NCBI GenBank assembly: GCA_015658495.1
Contig: DQOT01000149.1
Span: 1 to 12,242 of the forward strand
Direction: 5' to 3'
Source of the DNA: Fidelibacterota bacterium
Lineage (GTDB): Bacteria; Fidelibacterota; Marinisomatia; Marinisomatales; UBA1611
DNA: 12,242 nucleotides
Under the pieces are notes generated by a model, which was not told the origin of the DNA, searched no databases, and was given only the letters and a program-made list of their open reading frames with translations. Made by a program: the position numbers and the translations under genes. Shown in pieces: positions 1 to 6,953 of the stretch; within the stretch, counting starts at the first letter, position 1; each line of letters starts with the position of its first letter.

Positions 1-187
1 CAAGGTCATTTATTGCATCTTTATTTTTAAAATTAAAAATGATTTCTTTTAATTTAGGATGAGATTCAAAAAATGGTTTTCGGACAGGTGTTATGACTGA
101 ATCAAAATTGGGTGAATTCAACAATTCCTGAACAAGATAGGAACCTACCAGTCCGGTGGATCCAATGACTAAAGTGGATTTTATCAT
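1..187 (-). CDS. NAD(P)-binding Rossmann protein, TIP30/HTATIP2-like (partial, C-terminus off the window)
   Basis: This is the N-terminal 62 residues of a minus-strand gene that starts at ATG 187-185 and continues past the left edge. The protein opens MIKSTLVIGSTGLVGSYLV. That is a first beta strand followed by the GxxGxxG dinucleotide-binding turn (GSTGLVG, residues 9-15) of an atypical short-chain dehydrogenase. The stretch LLNSPNFDSVITPVRKP and then HPKL fits the TIP30/HTATIP2 or YwnB-type NAD(P)-binding family, where a V-x-R-x-P segment follows the second strand. The substrate cannot be inferred, and the catalytic part lies outside the window. The gene diverges from the antiporter gene, and the 111 bases between them should hold both promoters. 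The Rossmann assignment is secure; the subfamily is likely only. Confidence 0.75.
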   Translation of the reverse strand, partial: MIKSTLVIGSTGLVGSYLVQELLNSPNFDSVITPVRKPFFESHPKLKEIIFNFKNKDAINDL

Positions 188-298
188 TTTATTACAAGTC
201 ATAATTTATAAAAAGATTCTTTACTCTTTTACCACGCGAGCACCAAATAATATTATTGAATAAGTTGTCAATATTTTCCTTAACATACATGCTATTCT
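188..298. promoter_or_regulatory. Divergent intergenic region, presumed promoters
   Basis: This AT-rich stretch separates the divergent starts at 187 (minus) and 299 (plus), so geometry requires promoters for both. On the minus strand a TTGACA hexamer lies at 270-265, but no well-spaced -10 box follows it. I see no clear Shine-Dalgarno for either gene. No exact promoter is claimed. Confidence 0.3.
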
Positions 299-2167
299 AT
301 GAAGCAAATTGCTTATAAAACACTCGTTGGCATATTCATGTCATTTTTTCTTTTTGGGCAGACTATTACCGTTGACGCTCCAAGAGTGGTCCTGAAAAAT
401 ATTGAGTTTAATATTTCTTATTCCGGGGATTTTTTCAATAGTGATTCATTAATCATGAGGGTAAATGGAGCTATTATTCAAGCTTCAAACTTATCAGATG
501 AAGCGGCTGTTTATAAAAATATTATTGTTGAAAATACTGGGGAAGTATCCTTTCAACTTTCTGAAGGAACCAGAGTGCTTCACCAGTTTAACCGTAAGGT
601 AATCCTGGGCTGGATATCCGTTCTTCCGCCATTGATTGCGATTACACTGGCATTTTTATCGCGGTCGGTTATTCCGTCCTTGTTTGCCGCCATTTGGTTT
701 GGTGTTTGGTCATTAAGCAGTTTCAGCATTGTTAAGATCGTTCCTTCTCTTTTAGATTCATTCTATCATTACATATTAAATACGATGATTGATCGGGATC
801 ATGCAATCCTGATATTATTCACATTGATGCTGGGTGGCATGGTGGGTATCATATACATGAATGGGGGTATGCATGGTATTATTCAGCACTTGATCAAAAA
901 AGCAGACACGCCTAAAAAGGGACAAATTGCAATTTGGCTATTTGGAATAATCATTTTCTTTGATGATTATTCAAATACGTTAATCGTAGGTAATACATCA
1001 AGGCTTCTCTGCGACAAACTAAAAATATCCCGGCAGAAATTGGCTTATCTCGTTGATTCAACGTCTGCACCTGTTGCAACCATAGCTATTATTACCACAT
1101 GGATCGGATTTCAGGTTGGAATCATTGCAGATGCGTTACCGGGATTGGATGGACTGAACGAATCGGCGTATATGCTTTTTATTCATTCAATTCCCTATAG
1201 CTTTTATCCTTTTCTAGCCATTATTCTAGTCGGGCTCATTGTTACGACAGGAACTGATTTTGGTCCCATGGTTCAGGCAGAAGAAAGAGCAAGATCGGGA
1301 ATCAAATACACACCTAATATGGATGAACTGGAAACAGAAGCTGGTGCAGATTCTGATGAGCTTTTTGTAAAACAAAATATCAACCAAAGAGCCCGTAATG
1401 CTATTATCCCAATTGCTGTATTGGTGTTTTCCATGTTCTATTTCATTTTCACATCCGGAGAAGGTGATTCAATAAAAGATATCCTGGGCAGTGCCGACAC
1501 CTTTGGTGCCTTAATGCATTCTACTTTATTAAGTGCCCTGGTGGCTGCCGGTTTATCCATTGGACAAGGCATCTTAAATGTGAACGAAACGCTGGATGCC
1601 TGGTTCAGCGGATTAAAGTTCATGCTTATGGGACTCCTGGTTTTACTATTGGCCTGGGCGCTAGCTGATATTTCGAAAGATTTGCACACCGCTGACTTTA
1701 TTGTGTCCACGTTGGGAAATTCAATCCCTATGTCGATTTTGCCCTCCGTTATATTCTTAATAGCTGCTGTTACCGCATTTGGTTCTGGATCCAGTTGGGG
1801 TGTTATGGCTATTCTCATGCCATTAGTGATTCCATTAACCTGGGCTGTCATGGGGCATAATGGGGGTGCTACACCTGAAAATATGCACATTTTGTATTCT
1901 ACAATCGCCTGCGTGTTAACCGGTTCTGTGTGGGCAGATCATTGTTCACCTATTTCTGACACCACTATTTTAACATCCATGGCATCCGGATGTGAGCTTA
2001 TGGATCATGTTAGGACCCAAATGCCCTATGCCGTTTCTGCGGGATTGGCGGCGTTACTACTGGGAACACTGCCCGCCGGATTTGGCTTCCCATGGTGGAT
2101 TTTACTCTTGCTTGGAATTGGTTCACAGGTCATAGTTGTAAAACTGTTTGGACAAAAAACAAGTTAA
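299..2167 (+). CDS. NhaC-family Na+/H+ antiporter with exported N-terminal domain
   Basis: This 622-residue polytopic inner-membrane protein belongs to the NhaC-type antiporter family (Na_H_antiporter, IT superfamily). The family exchanges Na+ for H+, though some members move organic acids or amino acids, so the substrate is not settled. Family signatures are FFDDYSNTLIVGNTSR (about 220-235), LVDSTSAPVA (251-260), FGSGSSWGVMA (494-504) and GSVWADHCSPISDTTILTS (542-560). About a dozen hydrophobic segments run from residue 103 to 618. Ahead of them is a signal-peptide-like segment (1-20) and a beta-rich, roughly 75-residue stretch (about 24-98) that should lie outside the cytoplasmic membrane. 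This explains a length well above the usual 450-500 residues. The start at 299 keeps the signal peptide; the nearby ATG at 289 is out of frame and soon stops. A lipoprotein gene follows 97 bases later on the same strand. Confidence 0.9.
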   Translation: MKQIAYKTLVGIFMSFFLFGQTITVDAPRVVLKNIEFNISYSGDFFNSDSLIMRVNGAIIQASNLSDEAAVYKNIIVENTGEVSFQLSEGTRVLHQFNRKVILGWISVLPPLIAITLAFLSRSVIPSLFAAIWFGVWSLSSFSIVKIVPSLLDSFYHYILNTMIDRDHAILILFTLMLGGMVGIIYMNGGMHGIIQHLIKKADTPKKGQIAIWLFGIIIFFDDYSNTLIVGNTSRLLCDKLKISRQKLAYLVDSTSAPVATIAIITTWIGFQVGIIADALPGLDGLNESAYMLFIHSIPYSFYPFLAIILVGLIVTTGTDFGPMVQAEERARSGIKYTPNMDELETEAGADSDELFVKQNINQRARNAIIPIAVLVFSMFYFIFTSGEGDSIKDILGSADTFGALMHSTLLSALVAAGLSIGQGILNVNETLDAWFSGLKFMLMGLLVLLLAWALADISKDLHTADFIVSTLGNSIPMSILPSVIFLIAAVTAFGSGSSWGVMAILMPLVIPLTWAVMGHNGGATPENMHILYSTIACVLTGSVWADHCSPISDTTILTSMASGCELMDHVRTQMPYAVSAGLAALLLGTLPAGFGFPWWILLLLGIGSQVIVVKLFGQKTS

Positions 2168-2254
2168 CCATTCTCTTCTTTCGTGTTATACAATGATACC
2201 ACCTGATGCTTTTTGTTTATAAATGGTCGTTTTGTTAAATTCAATGACAGAATT

Positions 2255-2258
2255 GGAG
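2255..2258 (+). promoter_or_regulatory. Shine-Dalgarno deciding the MORN lipoprotein start
   Basis: GGAG lies six bases before the ATG at 2265. This supports that start over the upstream in-frame ATG at 2223, which would put 14 extra residues in front of a perfect lipoprotein signal peptide. Confidence 0.7.
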
Positions 2259-2264
2259 TCTGAA

Positions 2265-2774
2265 ATGAAAAAATTATTCCCATTTTTTTTAGTACTCATT
2301 GCTGGATGTTCAAGTGATCCTGTCAATATGGATGAGGTGCTATTTGAAAGAGCAGGACAATACATAACCGATAATAATTATAGTTCTTTTTTCTTTTTTA
2401 ACCTTAAGGTTTATAATGGCCCTGCCTATACCTTGCACAAGAATGGCAAGAAAAAGGAGGAGGGGAAATTAAAAAACGGTTTTCAATCTGGTTTATGGAC
2501 TGCCTGGGATGATGAGGGGAATAAATGGTTTTCCGGGGCGTACGAGCATGGAAAAGAGCACGGGAAATGGGTGGGTTGGCATCCCAATGGCAACAAGAAG
2601 TATGAGGGCATCTATGAAAATGGGTTTCAGGCGGGGAAATGGATTTATTATAATGAGGCGGGGAAAAAGAATCTGGAAGAAATTTATTTTTCCTGCACCG
2701 AGGAATGTGCAGACTCGCACTACAAAATGGATTGCCCCAGAATGGGGAAAGTAAAAGAATCAAAAAAGTTTTAA
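2265..2774 (+). CDS. Lipoprotein with MORN-variant (YwqK-like) repeats
   Basis: This 169-residue lipoprotein has a short signal peptide, MKKLFPFFLVLIAGC, and a clear lipobox (LIAGC, Cys15). Residues after the cysteine begin SSDP, with no simple inner-membrane retention signal, so outer-membrane anchoring is plausible. From about residue 56 to 142 there are three to four MORN-variant repeats of about 24 residues. Each has the pattern x-x-G-x-K-x-x-x-G-x-Y-x-x-G-x-x-x-G-K-W (for example HPNGNKKYEGIYENGFQAGK, 106-125). These repeats form extended beta-hairpin arrays used for protein or lipid contacts and have no enzymatic activity. Databases often label such proteins 'YwqK antitoxin', but nothing here supports a toxin partner. 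The tail has three cysteines (144, 148, 157). The gene lies downstream of the antiporter on the same strand, with its own good ribosome-binding site. Confidence 0.85.
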   Translation: MKKLFPFFLVLIAGCSSDPVNMDEVLFERAGQYITDNNYSSFFFFNLKVYNGPAYTLHKNGKKKEEGKLKNGFQSGLWTAWDDEGNKWFSGAYEHGKEHGKWVGWHPNGNKKYEGIYENGFQAGKWIYYNEAGKKNLEEIYFSCTEECADSHYKMDCPRMGKVKESKKF

Positions 2775-2950
2775 CTGTTTAAACCCGCATAAATCATGAT
2801 TCTATTATTCCAAACCAATGTCGGGGAACTTTAAACTGAATAGTCTTGTCACCTGAATTTTCGGAATGACACCCCTTGTTAGTTGAAACATGGTTTGCCT
2901 AATTCAACAAATGACTGAGCCTGGTGAAAAATCACCTTCGAAAGATTTCA

Positions 2951-3829
2951 TCAATTACACCCGTCGTAATATTGGATTTCCGGCGTGAATTTGAATCCCG
3001 TAAATGTAGCAGTACAAATGTGGGTATGATACCGATTGGTGAAATGTGCGGTCGTTCCATCCTCAATATCATGGACATGTCCATTCTGGGAATCAAAATC
3101 GCTATCATCCGGTGTTATGCCATCTAATTCGGTACAGCCCATTATTACTGTGCCGTCACACATGATTCCGTACAGTTCAATCTCACCGGAACCCACGATA
3201 GCCGTGGTAATCAATCCTTTTTCCTGCAACACTTCCAAGGGCCCTTTGGAAGTGGTATGATAATGGTAATATCCTGTATTGGTTGGATGACCATTGTAAT
3301 AATCGAATGAAAACTTTTCATCCTCAATATCATCCGGCGGTGCCGCTAGTGGATTGAATAATGCAACACCGTTCAATGTGACACCAACAGCACCCATGCC
3401 ATATTCGTAATTACTGGTACCCACATAGCCATCCACCAGTGATGAATTAATGGTAAGCCCGCGAGATGTGGGACTGTTTGGAACTGATACAGACATACTT
3501 TGTCCCGATATCTCATTGGGATTTTGGAAATAGCCGCTGCCCTGACTTACATAATCAATGTAGTTCTCATGGTTTTTGCTGTAATACCAGGATTTGTATG
3601 GGGGAAGGTTGTCCGAAGTAATAGTCGTATTGCTTCCGGACGCTGAAACATCCACACAGGAAAAATAAGTGGAATAAAAAGCTGGAACACCGGATCCAAA
3701 GGATTCATCACAATTGCTTAAGGTCGTTTCGTCTCCTGTTGTTTCTTCGTCCTTTTTTTCATCCGGTGGTTCACAACTCCAGAAAAATAAAATGACAAAA
3801 ACACTGTTAATTATTTTCAAATTGATCAT
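2951..3829 (-). CDS. YHYH-domain lipoprotein (paralog of the upstream gene)
   Basis: This 292-residue protein of unknown function carries the YHYH domain (named for its Tyr-His-Tyr-His motif, here at residues 188-191 in GYYHYHTTSKGPLEVL). The N-terminus MINLKIINSVFVILFFWSC is a lipoprotein signal peptide with Cys19 as the lipidation site. An acidic linker (EPPDEKKDEETTGDE) follows. Several histidines and cysteines match the neighbouring YHYH protein: GHP (180-182), YHYH, MCDG, GCTELDG, NGHVHD (249-254) and RYHTHIC (266-272). A metal-binding site and disulfides are therefore likely, but this is inference. The protein ends soon after FTPEI, with no C-terminal sorting domain, unlike its paralog. 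It starts 55 bases downstream of the paralog's stop and is probably cotranscribed with it. No strong Shine-Dalgarno is visible. Confidence 0.85.
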   Translation of the reverse strand: MINLKIINSVFVILFFWSCEPPDEKKDEETTGDETTLSNCDESFGSGVPAFYSTYFSCVDVSASGSNTTITSDNLPPYKSWYYSKNHENYIDYVSQGSGYFQNPNEISGQSMSVSVPNSPTSRGLTINSSLVDGYVGTSNYEYGMGAVGVTLNGVALFNPLAAPPDDIEDEKFSFDYYNGHPTNTGYYHYHTTSKGPLEVLQEKGLITTAIVGSGEIELYGIMCDGTVIMGCTELDGITPDDSDFDSQNGHVHDIEDGTTAHFTNRYHTHICTATFTGFKFTPEIQYYDGCN

Positions 3830-3884
3830 TTTAAAACTTCGTTTTTCTTTTTATAGGTTATGTATTCAAAAGTCTTGAGTGGCG

Positions 3885-5111
3885 TTATTTCAACAGTAAC
3901 ATTTTTTTTGTGAATGACCTATGTAATGTTTCAAGTTTATAAAAATACAATCCTGCAGAGACTGGTCGGGCGAAATCATCAGTGGCATCCCAAATAACCG
4001 ATTTAAAACCAGGCTTTTGGTTGCCATGAACTAAAGTCCGAATCCGGCGACCCATGAGATCAAAGATTGTCAGATCAATAGAGCCGCCCCGGGTGAGATC
4101 ATAATCAATGGTTGTGGTGGGGTTGAATGGGTTTGGATAATTCTGGTAAAGTGCGAATTCGGTTGGCGTGATTTCACTACCCAAAACAACCATGTCATCT
4201 TCAATGGGCGAAGACATGGCACGACAACGGTTATGGTTTTGTCCCATGCCCGGTGTCCTGTAAAAAGATATCTCCGGTGTGAATTCGTGCTCTTGATAGC
4301 CGTTTCCATCGGTATCGTCTTCAGTGATCTCATCATAGCAAACATGGGTATGATACCGATCTTCGAATATGGATATGCCTTCTTCGTCTACCATATTATG
4401 TATGTGACCATTTTGCGCATCCCAGTCAGACGAGTTGGGTGCGGTGCCATCTAATTCTGTACAACCCATAACAACCACACCATCGCACATAATACCATAC
4501 ATTTCAATCTCACCAGATCCAACTGTGGGTGTTTCGATCAGCCCTTTATACTCCAGCACTTCCAAGGGGCCTTTCGATGTAGTGTGATAATGGTAAATAC
4601 CACTGGGTCCCGCAGGATGTCCACTGTAATAATCAAAGGAGTATGATTCGTCTTCAATGATATCCGGCGGTGATGCGCAGGGATTGAACATATTTACACC
4701 ATTCAGCGCTGAGCCAACCGATCCCATGGGATATTCAAAATTGCTTGTCCCCACTTCCCCGTCCACTGCATCTCCATCGATGGTCAGGTTGGGACGGGCT
4801 TCCGGATCTACCGGAATGGAAACCACATAATCGTATTCCGTGATGTAAGCACCCGGAATTTGAAAATATCCTTCGCCCTGGGATACATAATCAATATGAT
4901 TTGGATCTCCATCGGGATAATACCAACTTTCGTAGGGCGCTAATCCGGTATAATACAGGTTGATGTAATTACCACTTTCGGACAGGCTTGCATCAACGCA
5001 TTGAAAATATTTCTGGAAAAATTCCGGTGTATTGCCCGAAATGTTTGTTTCGCAACTTTCAAGTGTGTAGGCCTGTGCAGACAACAGCATCGGCAGCGCA
5101 ATTAAAAGCAA
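3885..5111 (-). CDS. Secreted YHYH-domain protein with type IX-like sorting tail
   Basis: This exported protein has a YHYH domain (IYHYHTTSKGPLEVL, motif at residues 173-176 counting from the TTG at 5111). It also has the same His/Cys pattern as its downstream paralog: GHP, MCDG, GCTELDG, NGHIHN, DRYHTHVC. A linker leads to a C-terminal sorting domain (about 317-408) with FALYQNYPNPFNPTTTIDY, DLMGRRIRTL, AGLYFYKLE and a final KKMLLLK. This is the type IX secretion/FlgD-like signal that directs proteins across the outer membrane to the surface or medium. The coordinates use the first canonical start codon, TTG at 5111. A better start is probably the ACG at 5132-5130: it adds TKRKISL, giving the signal peptide the positive n-region it otherwise lacks, and it sits six bases after a good Shine-Dalgarno. 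The true protein would then be 415 residues. The domain's function is unknown. Confidence 0.85.
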   Translation of the reverse strand: MLLIALPMLLSAQAYTLESCETNISGNTPEFFQKYFQCVDASLSESGNYINLYYTGLAPYESWYYPDGDPNHIDYVSQGEGYFQIPGAYITEYDYVVSIPVDPEARPNLTIDGDAVDGEVGTSNFEYPMGSVGSALNGVNMFNPCASPPDIIEDESYSFDYYSGHPAGPSGIYHYHTTSKGPLEVLEYKGLIETPTVGSGEIEMYGIMCDGVVVMGCTELDGTAPNSSDWDAQNGHIHNMVDEEGISIFEDRYHTHVCYDEITEDDTDGNGYQEHEFTPEISFYRTPGMGQNHNRCRAMSSPIEDDMVVLGSEITPTEFALYQNYPNPFNPTTTIDYDLTRGGSIDLTIFDLMGRRIRTLVHGNQKPGFKSVIWDATDDFARPVSAGLYFYKLETLHRSFTKKMLLLK

Positions 5112-5138
5112 TAGTGATATCTTTCTCTTCGTGGTGTT

Positions 5139-5144
5139 TCCTTC
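5139..5144 (-). promoter_or_regulatory. Shine-Dalgarno pointing at an ACG start
   Basis: On the minus strand GAAGGA (5144-5139) is followed by the six-base spacer AACACC and then ACG (5132-5130), with AAG AGA AAG next. The spacing is ideal for initiation at the ACG, which opens the signal peptide. The ATG overlapping the motif (5146-5144) is in another frame and gives only a short peptide. Confidence 0.5.
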
Positions 5145-5248
5145 ATTTATTGTTAATAATAATATTTATCCTTAGCAAATTTTAATACGATTTCGGAATC
5201 GATGACACCATAATTAAAATCTATTTTAAGCTTCTAACCGTATCTTTT

Positions 5249-6925
5249 TTACTTAATATAAATAATTTTTTCAGACACCGACTTTTTTCCGGATTGAAGA
5301 ACTGCAAAATAGATACCACTGGCATACGGAGATGCATTCCATTTTATTTCATGTTTCCCTGCTTCAACCGTTCCATTCATCATTGTTTCTACCTTATGAC
5401 CGGTTATGTCAATTATTTGTATAGACACAGAACGGTTCCCGAGCGGAATCGATGGGTGCCGTGTTTCTACCGGAATATTAAACCGGATAGTGGTCGTGGT
5501 ATTGAATGGATTTGGATACGGTGAATAAAATGTAAAATCATTCAGGGTTGGATCGGTGGCAAGTCCCAATGTATTTAATACAATAATTACCACTGAATCT
5601 GGGTCTGATTCTAAATCTCCATCGGAAACGATTAACGCAAACAATAACGCTGTGGAATCATCAACTTCAGGCGAAATGAAAGTTGGCATGGATCGTGTAG
5701 GATCGTCTAATTCAATATCAGTTGGCGCAGTCCATAAATATGATATATTAGCATTTTCAAAATCAGACGATTCTGTACCATCTAAAATAACCGTTTCATT
5801 CTCCATGACTGTTTGGTCGTGCCCCGCATTAGCTACGGGGGGAATATTTGTATGAAAAACTGTAATTGTAACCGAATCCGGTTCTGAATCGAATTCTCCA
5901 TCTGATACAATTAATACAAAAATAAAGGCAATTGAGTCCTCCACTATGGGTGTCGTAAAACTGGGTGTGGCAGAAGTCGGATCACTCAGCAATATTCCAT
6001 TGGGAGGAGTCCACATATATGATAACGCTATGTTTTCCTCATCATATGATTCGGAGCCATCCAAGGTTACCAACTGATTTTCGCTCACGATTTGATCTAG
6101 TCCTGCATTGGCTACCGGTGGCTGATTTTCTGCGCCTGTATTACATTCACCCCAAACACAGTCCACCCATTCTGGATGATCAATGAAAGGATTCCTGTTT
6201 TCCTGAATTTCATAAACTGCATCATTTCGATCAATTTCTTTTTGGCTCACCGAATCCTGGAAATGCCAATCCATTAACATTTCTACGGCCCAGGCTTTCA
6301 GGTCCGCACCATTCACCATATCGTTTTCGTCCCAACCGGAATCCTCCGTGTAATAACGCGTTGACATATAAAAATAGGTCCGGGAAAAATCACCTTTGTA
6401 TTCATCAATGGGCTCAAAAACCGTTCCTTCGTATCCATAAGTATCCATGGTGCCACGTTGGCTCCCATTCTGCGATGTCCAATTTGGACTTGTGACTTCG
6501 CCATAAGGGTAATTGGATCGCATGCCGTTCACATAGCCGTCCGTAGGATAAATATGGAACAGGTCGGTTTTCATGGGCATGGCGTCATTAAACCAGCTCT
6601 TTGGCCAGGAATGTTCCCGGTTATAACAATCACCTTCCTCGCTGTAATTCCCGCATTGGTCTGCACTCGTAAAATTATAAATATAAGGCGGTGTCCCGCC
6701 GGGCACATCAGAATACATATCCCAAACCGTCCCGTCAGGTTTTGCATCAGTCGATTCAAAATGACCGTGCAGGGAGCTATAACTTTGTGCATTGTGGTCA
6801 TCAATAATATTGTGTAGGGCCAACCGCAATGAATCCCCATCCAATCCTTCAGCGTCATCATAATATCCCGGAGGAATATCGGCTGCCAAAAGAGCTATAA
6901 ATAGAAAAACAAAGATCGATTTCAT
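5249..6925 (-). CDS. Secreted endonuclease I with two PKD/Ig-like repeats and sorting tail
   Basis: This 558-residue exported nuclease belongs to the EndA/NucM/Vvn family (Endonuclease_1), which are metal-dependent beta-beta-alpha-Me enzymes that cut DNA and often RNA non-specifically. The signal peptide is residues 1-15. The nuclease domain spans about 17-260. Its catalytic core is NREHSWPKSWF (102-112, general-base His105 with metal ligand Glu104), followed by DLFHIYPTDGYVNGMRSNYP (121-140), which holds the second metal-binding Asn. Four cysteines near 92, 100, 256 and 261 may form disulfides. Two tandem repeats (about 269-356 and 362-450), each starting PPVANAGxDQ and containing LDG(S/T)ESxDxEN, are PKD/Ig-like spacers. 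The tail (about 466-558) is a type IX-like sorting domain with YSPYPNPFNTTTTIRF, ASGIYFAVL and SEKIIYIK. The start at 6925 is chosen because it opens the signal peptide and has AAAAGG seven bases upstream. The gene begins 28 bases after the pyruvate kinase stop, so the two are probably cotranscribed. Confidence 0.9.
   Translation of the reverse strand: MKSIFVFLFIALLAADIPPGYYDDAEGLDGDSLRLALHNIIDDHNAQSYSSLHGHFESTDAKPDGTVWDMYSDVPGGTPPYIYNFTSADQCGNYSEEGDCYNREHSWPKSWFNDAMPMKTDLFHIYPTDGYVNGMRSNYPYGEVTSPNWTSQNGSQRGTMDTYGYEGTVFEPIDEYKGDFSRTYFYMSTRYYTEDSGWDENDMVNGADLKAWAVEMLMDWHFQDSVSQKEIDRNDAVYEIQENRNPFIDHPEWVDCVWGECNTGAENQPPVANAGLDQIVSENQLVTLDGSESYDEENIALSYMWTPPNGILLSDPTSATPSFTTPIVEDSIAFIFVLIVSDGEFDSEPDSVTITVFHTNIPPVANAGHDQTVMENETVILDGTESSDFENANISYLWTAPTDIELDDPTRSMPTFISPEVDDSTALLFALIVSDGDLESDPDSVVIIVLNTLGLATDPTLNDFTFYSPYPNPFNTTTTIRFNIPVETRHPSIPLGNRSVSIQIIDITGHKVETMMNGTVEAGKHEIKWNASPYASGIYFAVLQSGKKSVSEKIIYIK
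5576..6121 (-). repeat. Two tandem PKD/Ig-like domain repeats inside the endonuclease gene
   Basis: Two copies about 279 bases apart encode the same module (PPVANAG...DGE/DxxSxPDSVxIxV). The first copy is 6121-5858 and the second 5842-5576. Similarity is visible at DNA level in parts, such as the segment encoding LIVSDG and DPDSV, which suggests internal duplication. Confidence 0.7.
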
Positions 6926-6932
6926 CCTAAAA

Positions 6933-6938
6933 CCTTTT
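6933..6938 (-). promoter_or_regulatory. Shine-Dalgarno deciding the endonuclease start
   Basis: AAAAGG (6938-6933, minus strand) lies seven bases before ATG 6925-6923. It supports this start over the in-frame start at 7015, which would overlap the pyruvate kinase gene and bury the signal peptide. Confidence 0.65.
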
Positions 6939-6953
6939 AAATAAAAAATTGGT

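Noticed and set aside
1438..1890. 150-codon open frame on the minus strand inside the antiporter gene
   Set aside because: It lies wholly inside a well-supported coding region, has no recognisable domain, and is a composition shadow.
2223..2264. Upstream in-frame start for the MORN lipoprotein
   Set aside because: It adds 14 residues before a complete lipoprotein signal peptide. The ATG at 2265 has a GGAG six bases upstream.
2923..2936. GGTGA-AAAA-TCACC hairpin downstream of the lipoprotein YHYH gene, considered as a terminator
   Set aside because: The stem has only five pairs, and neither strand has a following T-run.
5188..5201. CGATT-TCGG-AATCG hairpin between the endonuclease and YHYH genes
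   Set aside because: Five pairs with no T-run on the minus strand; too weak to call a terminator or operator.
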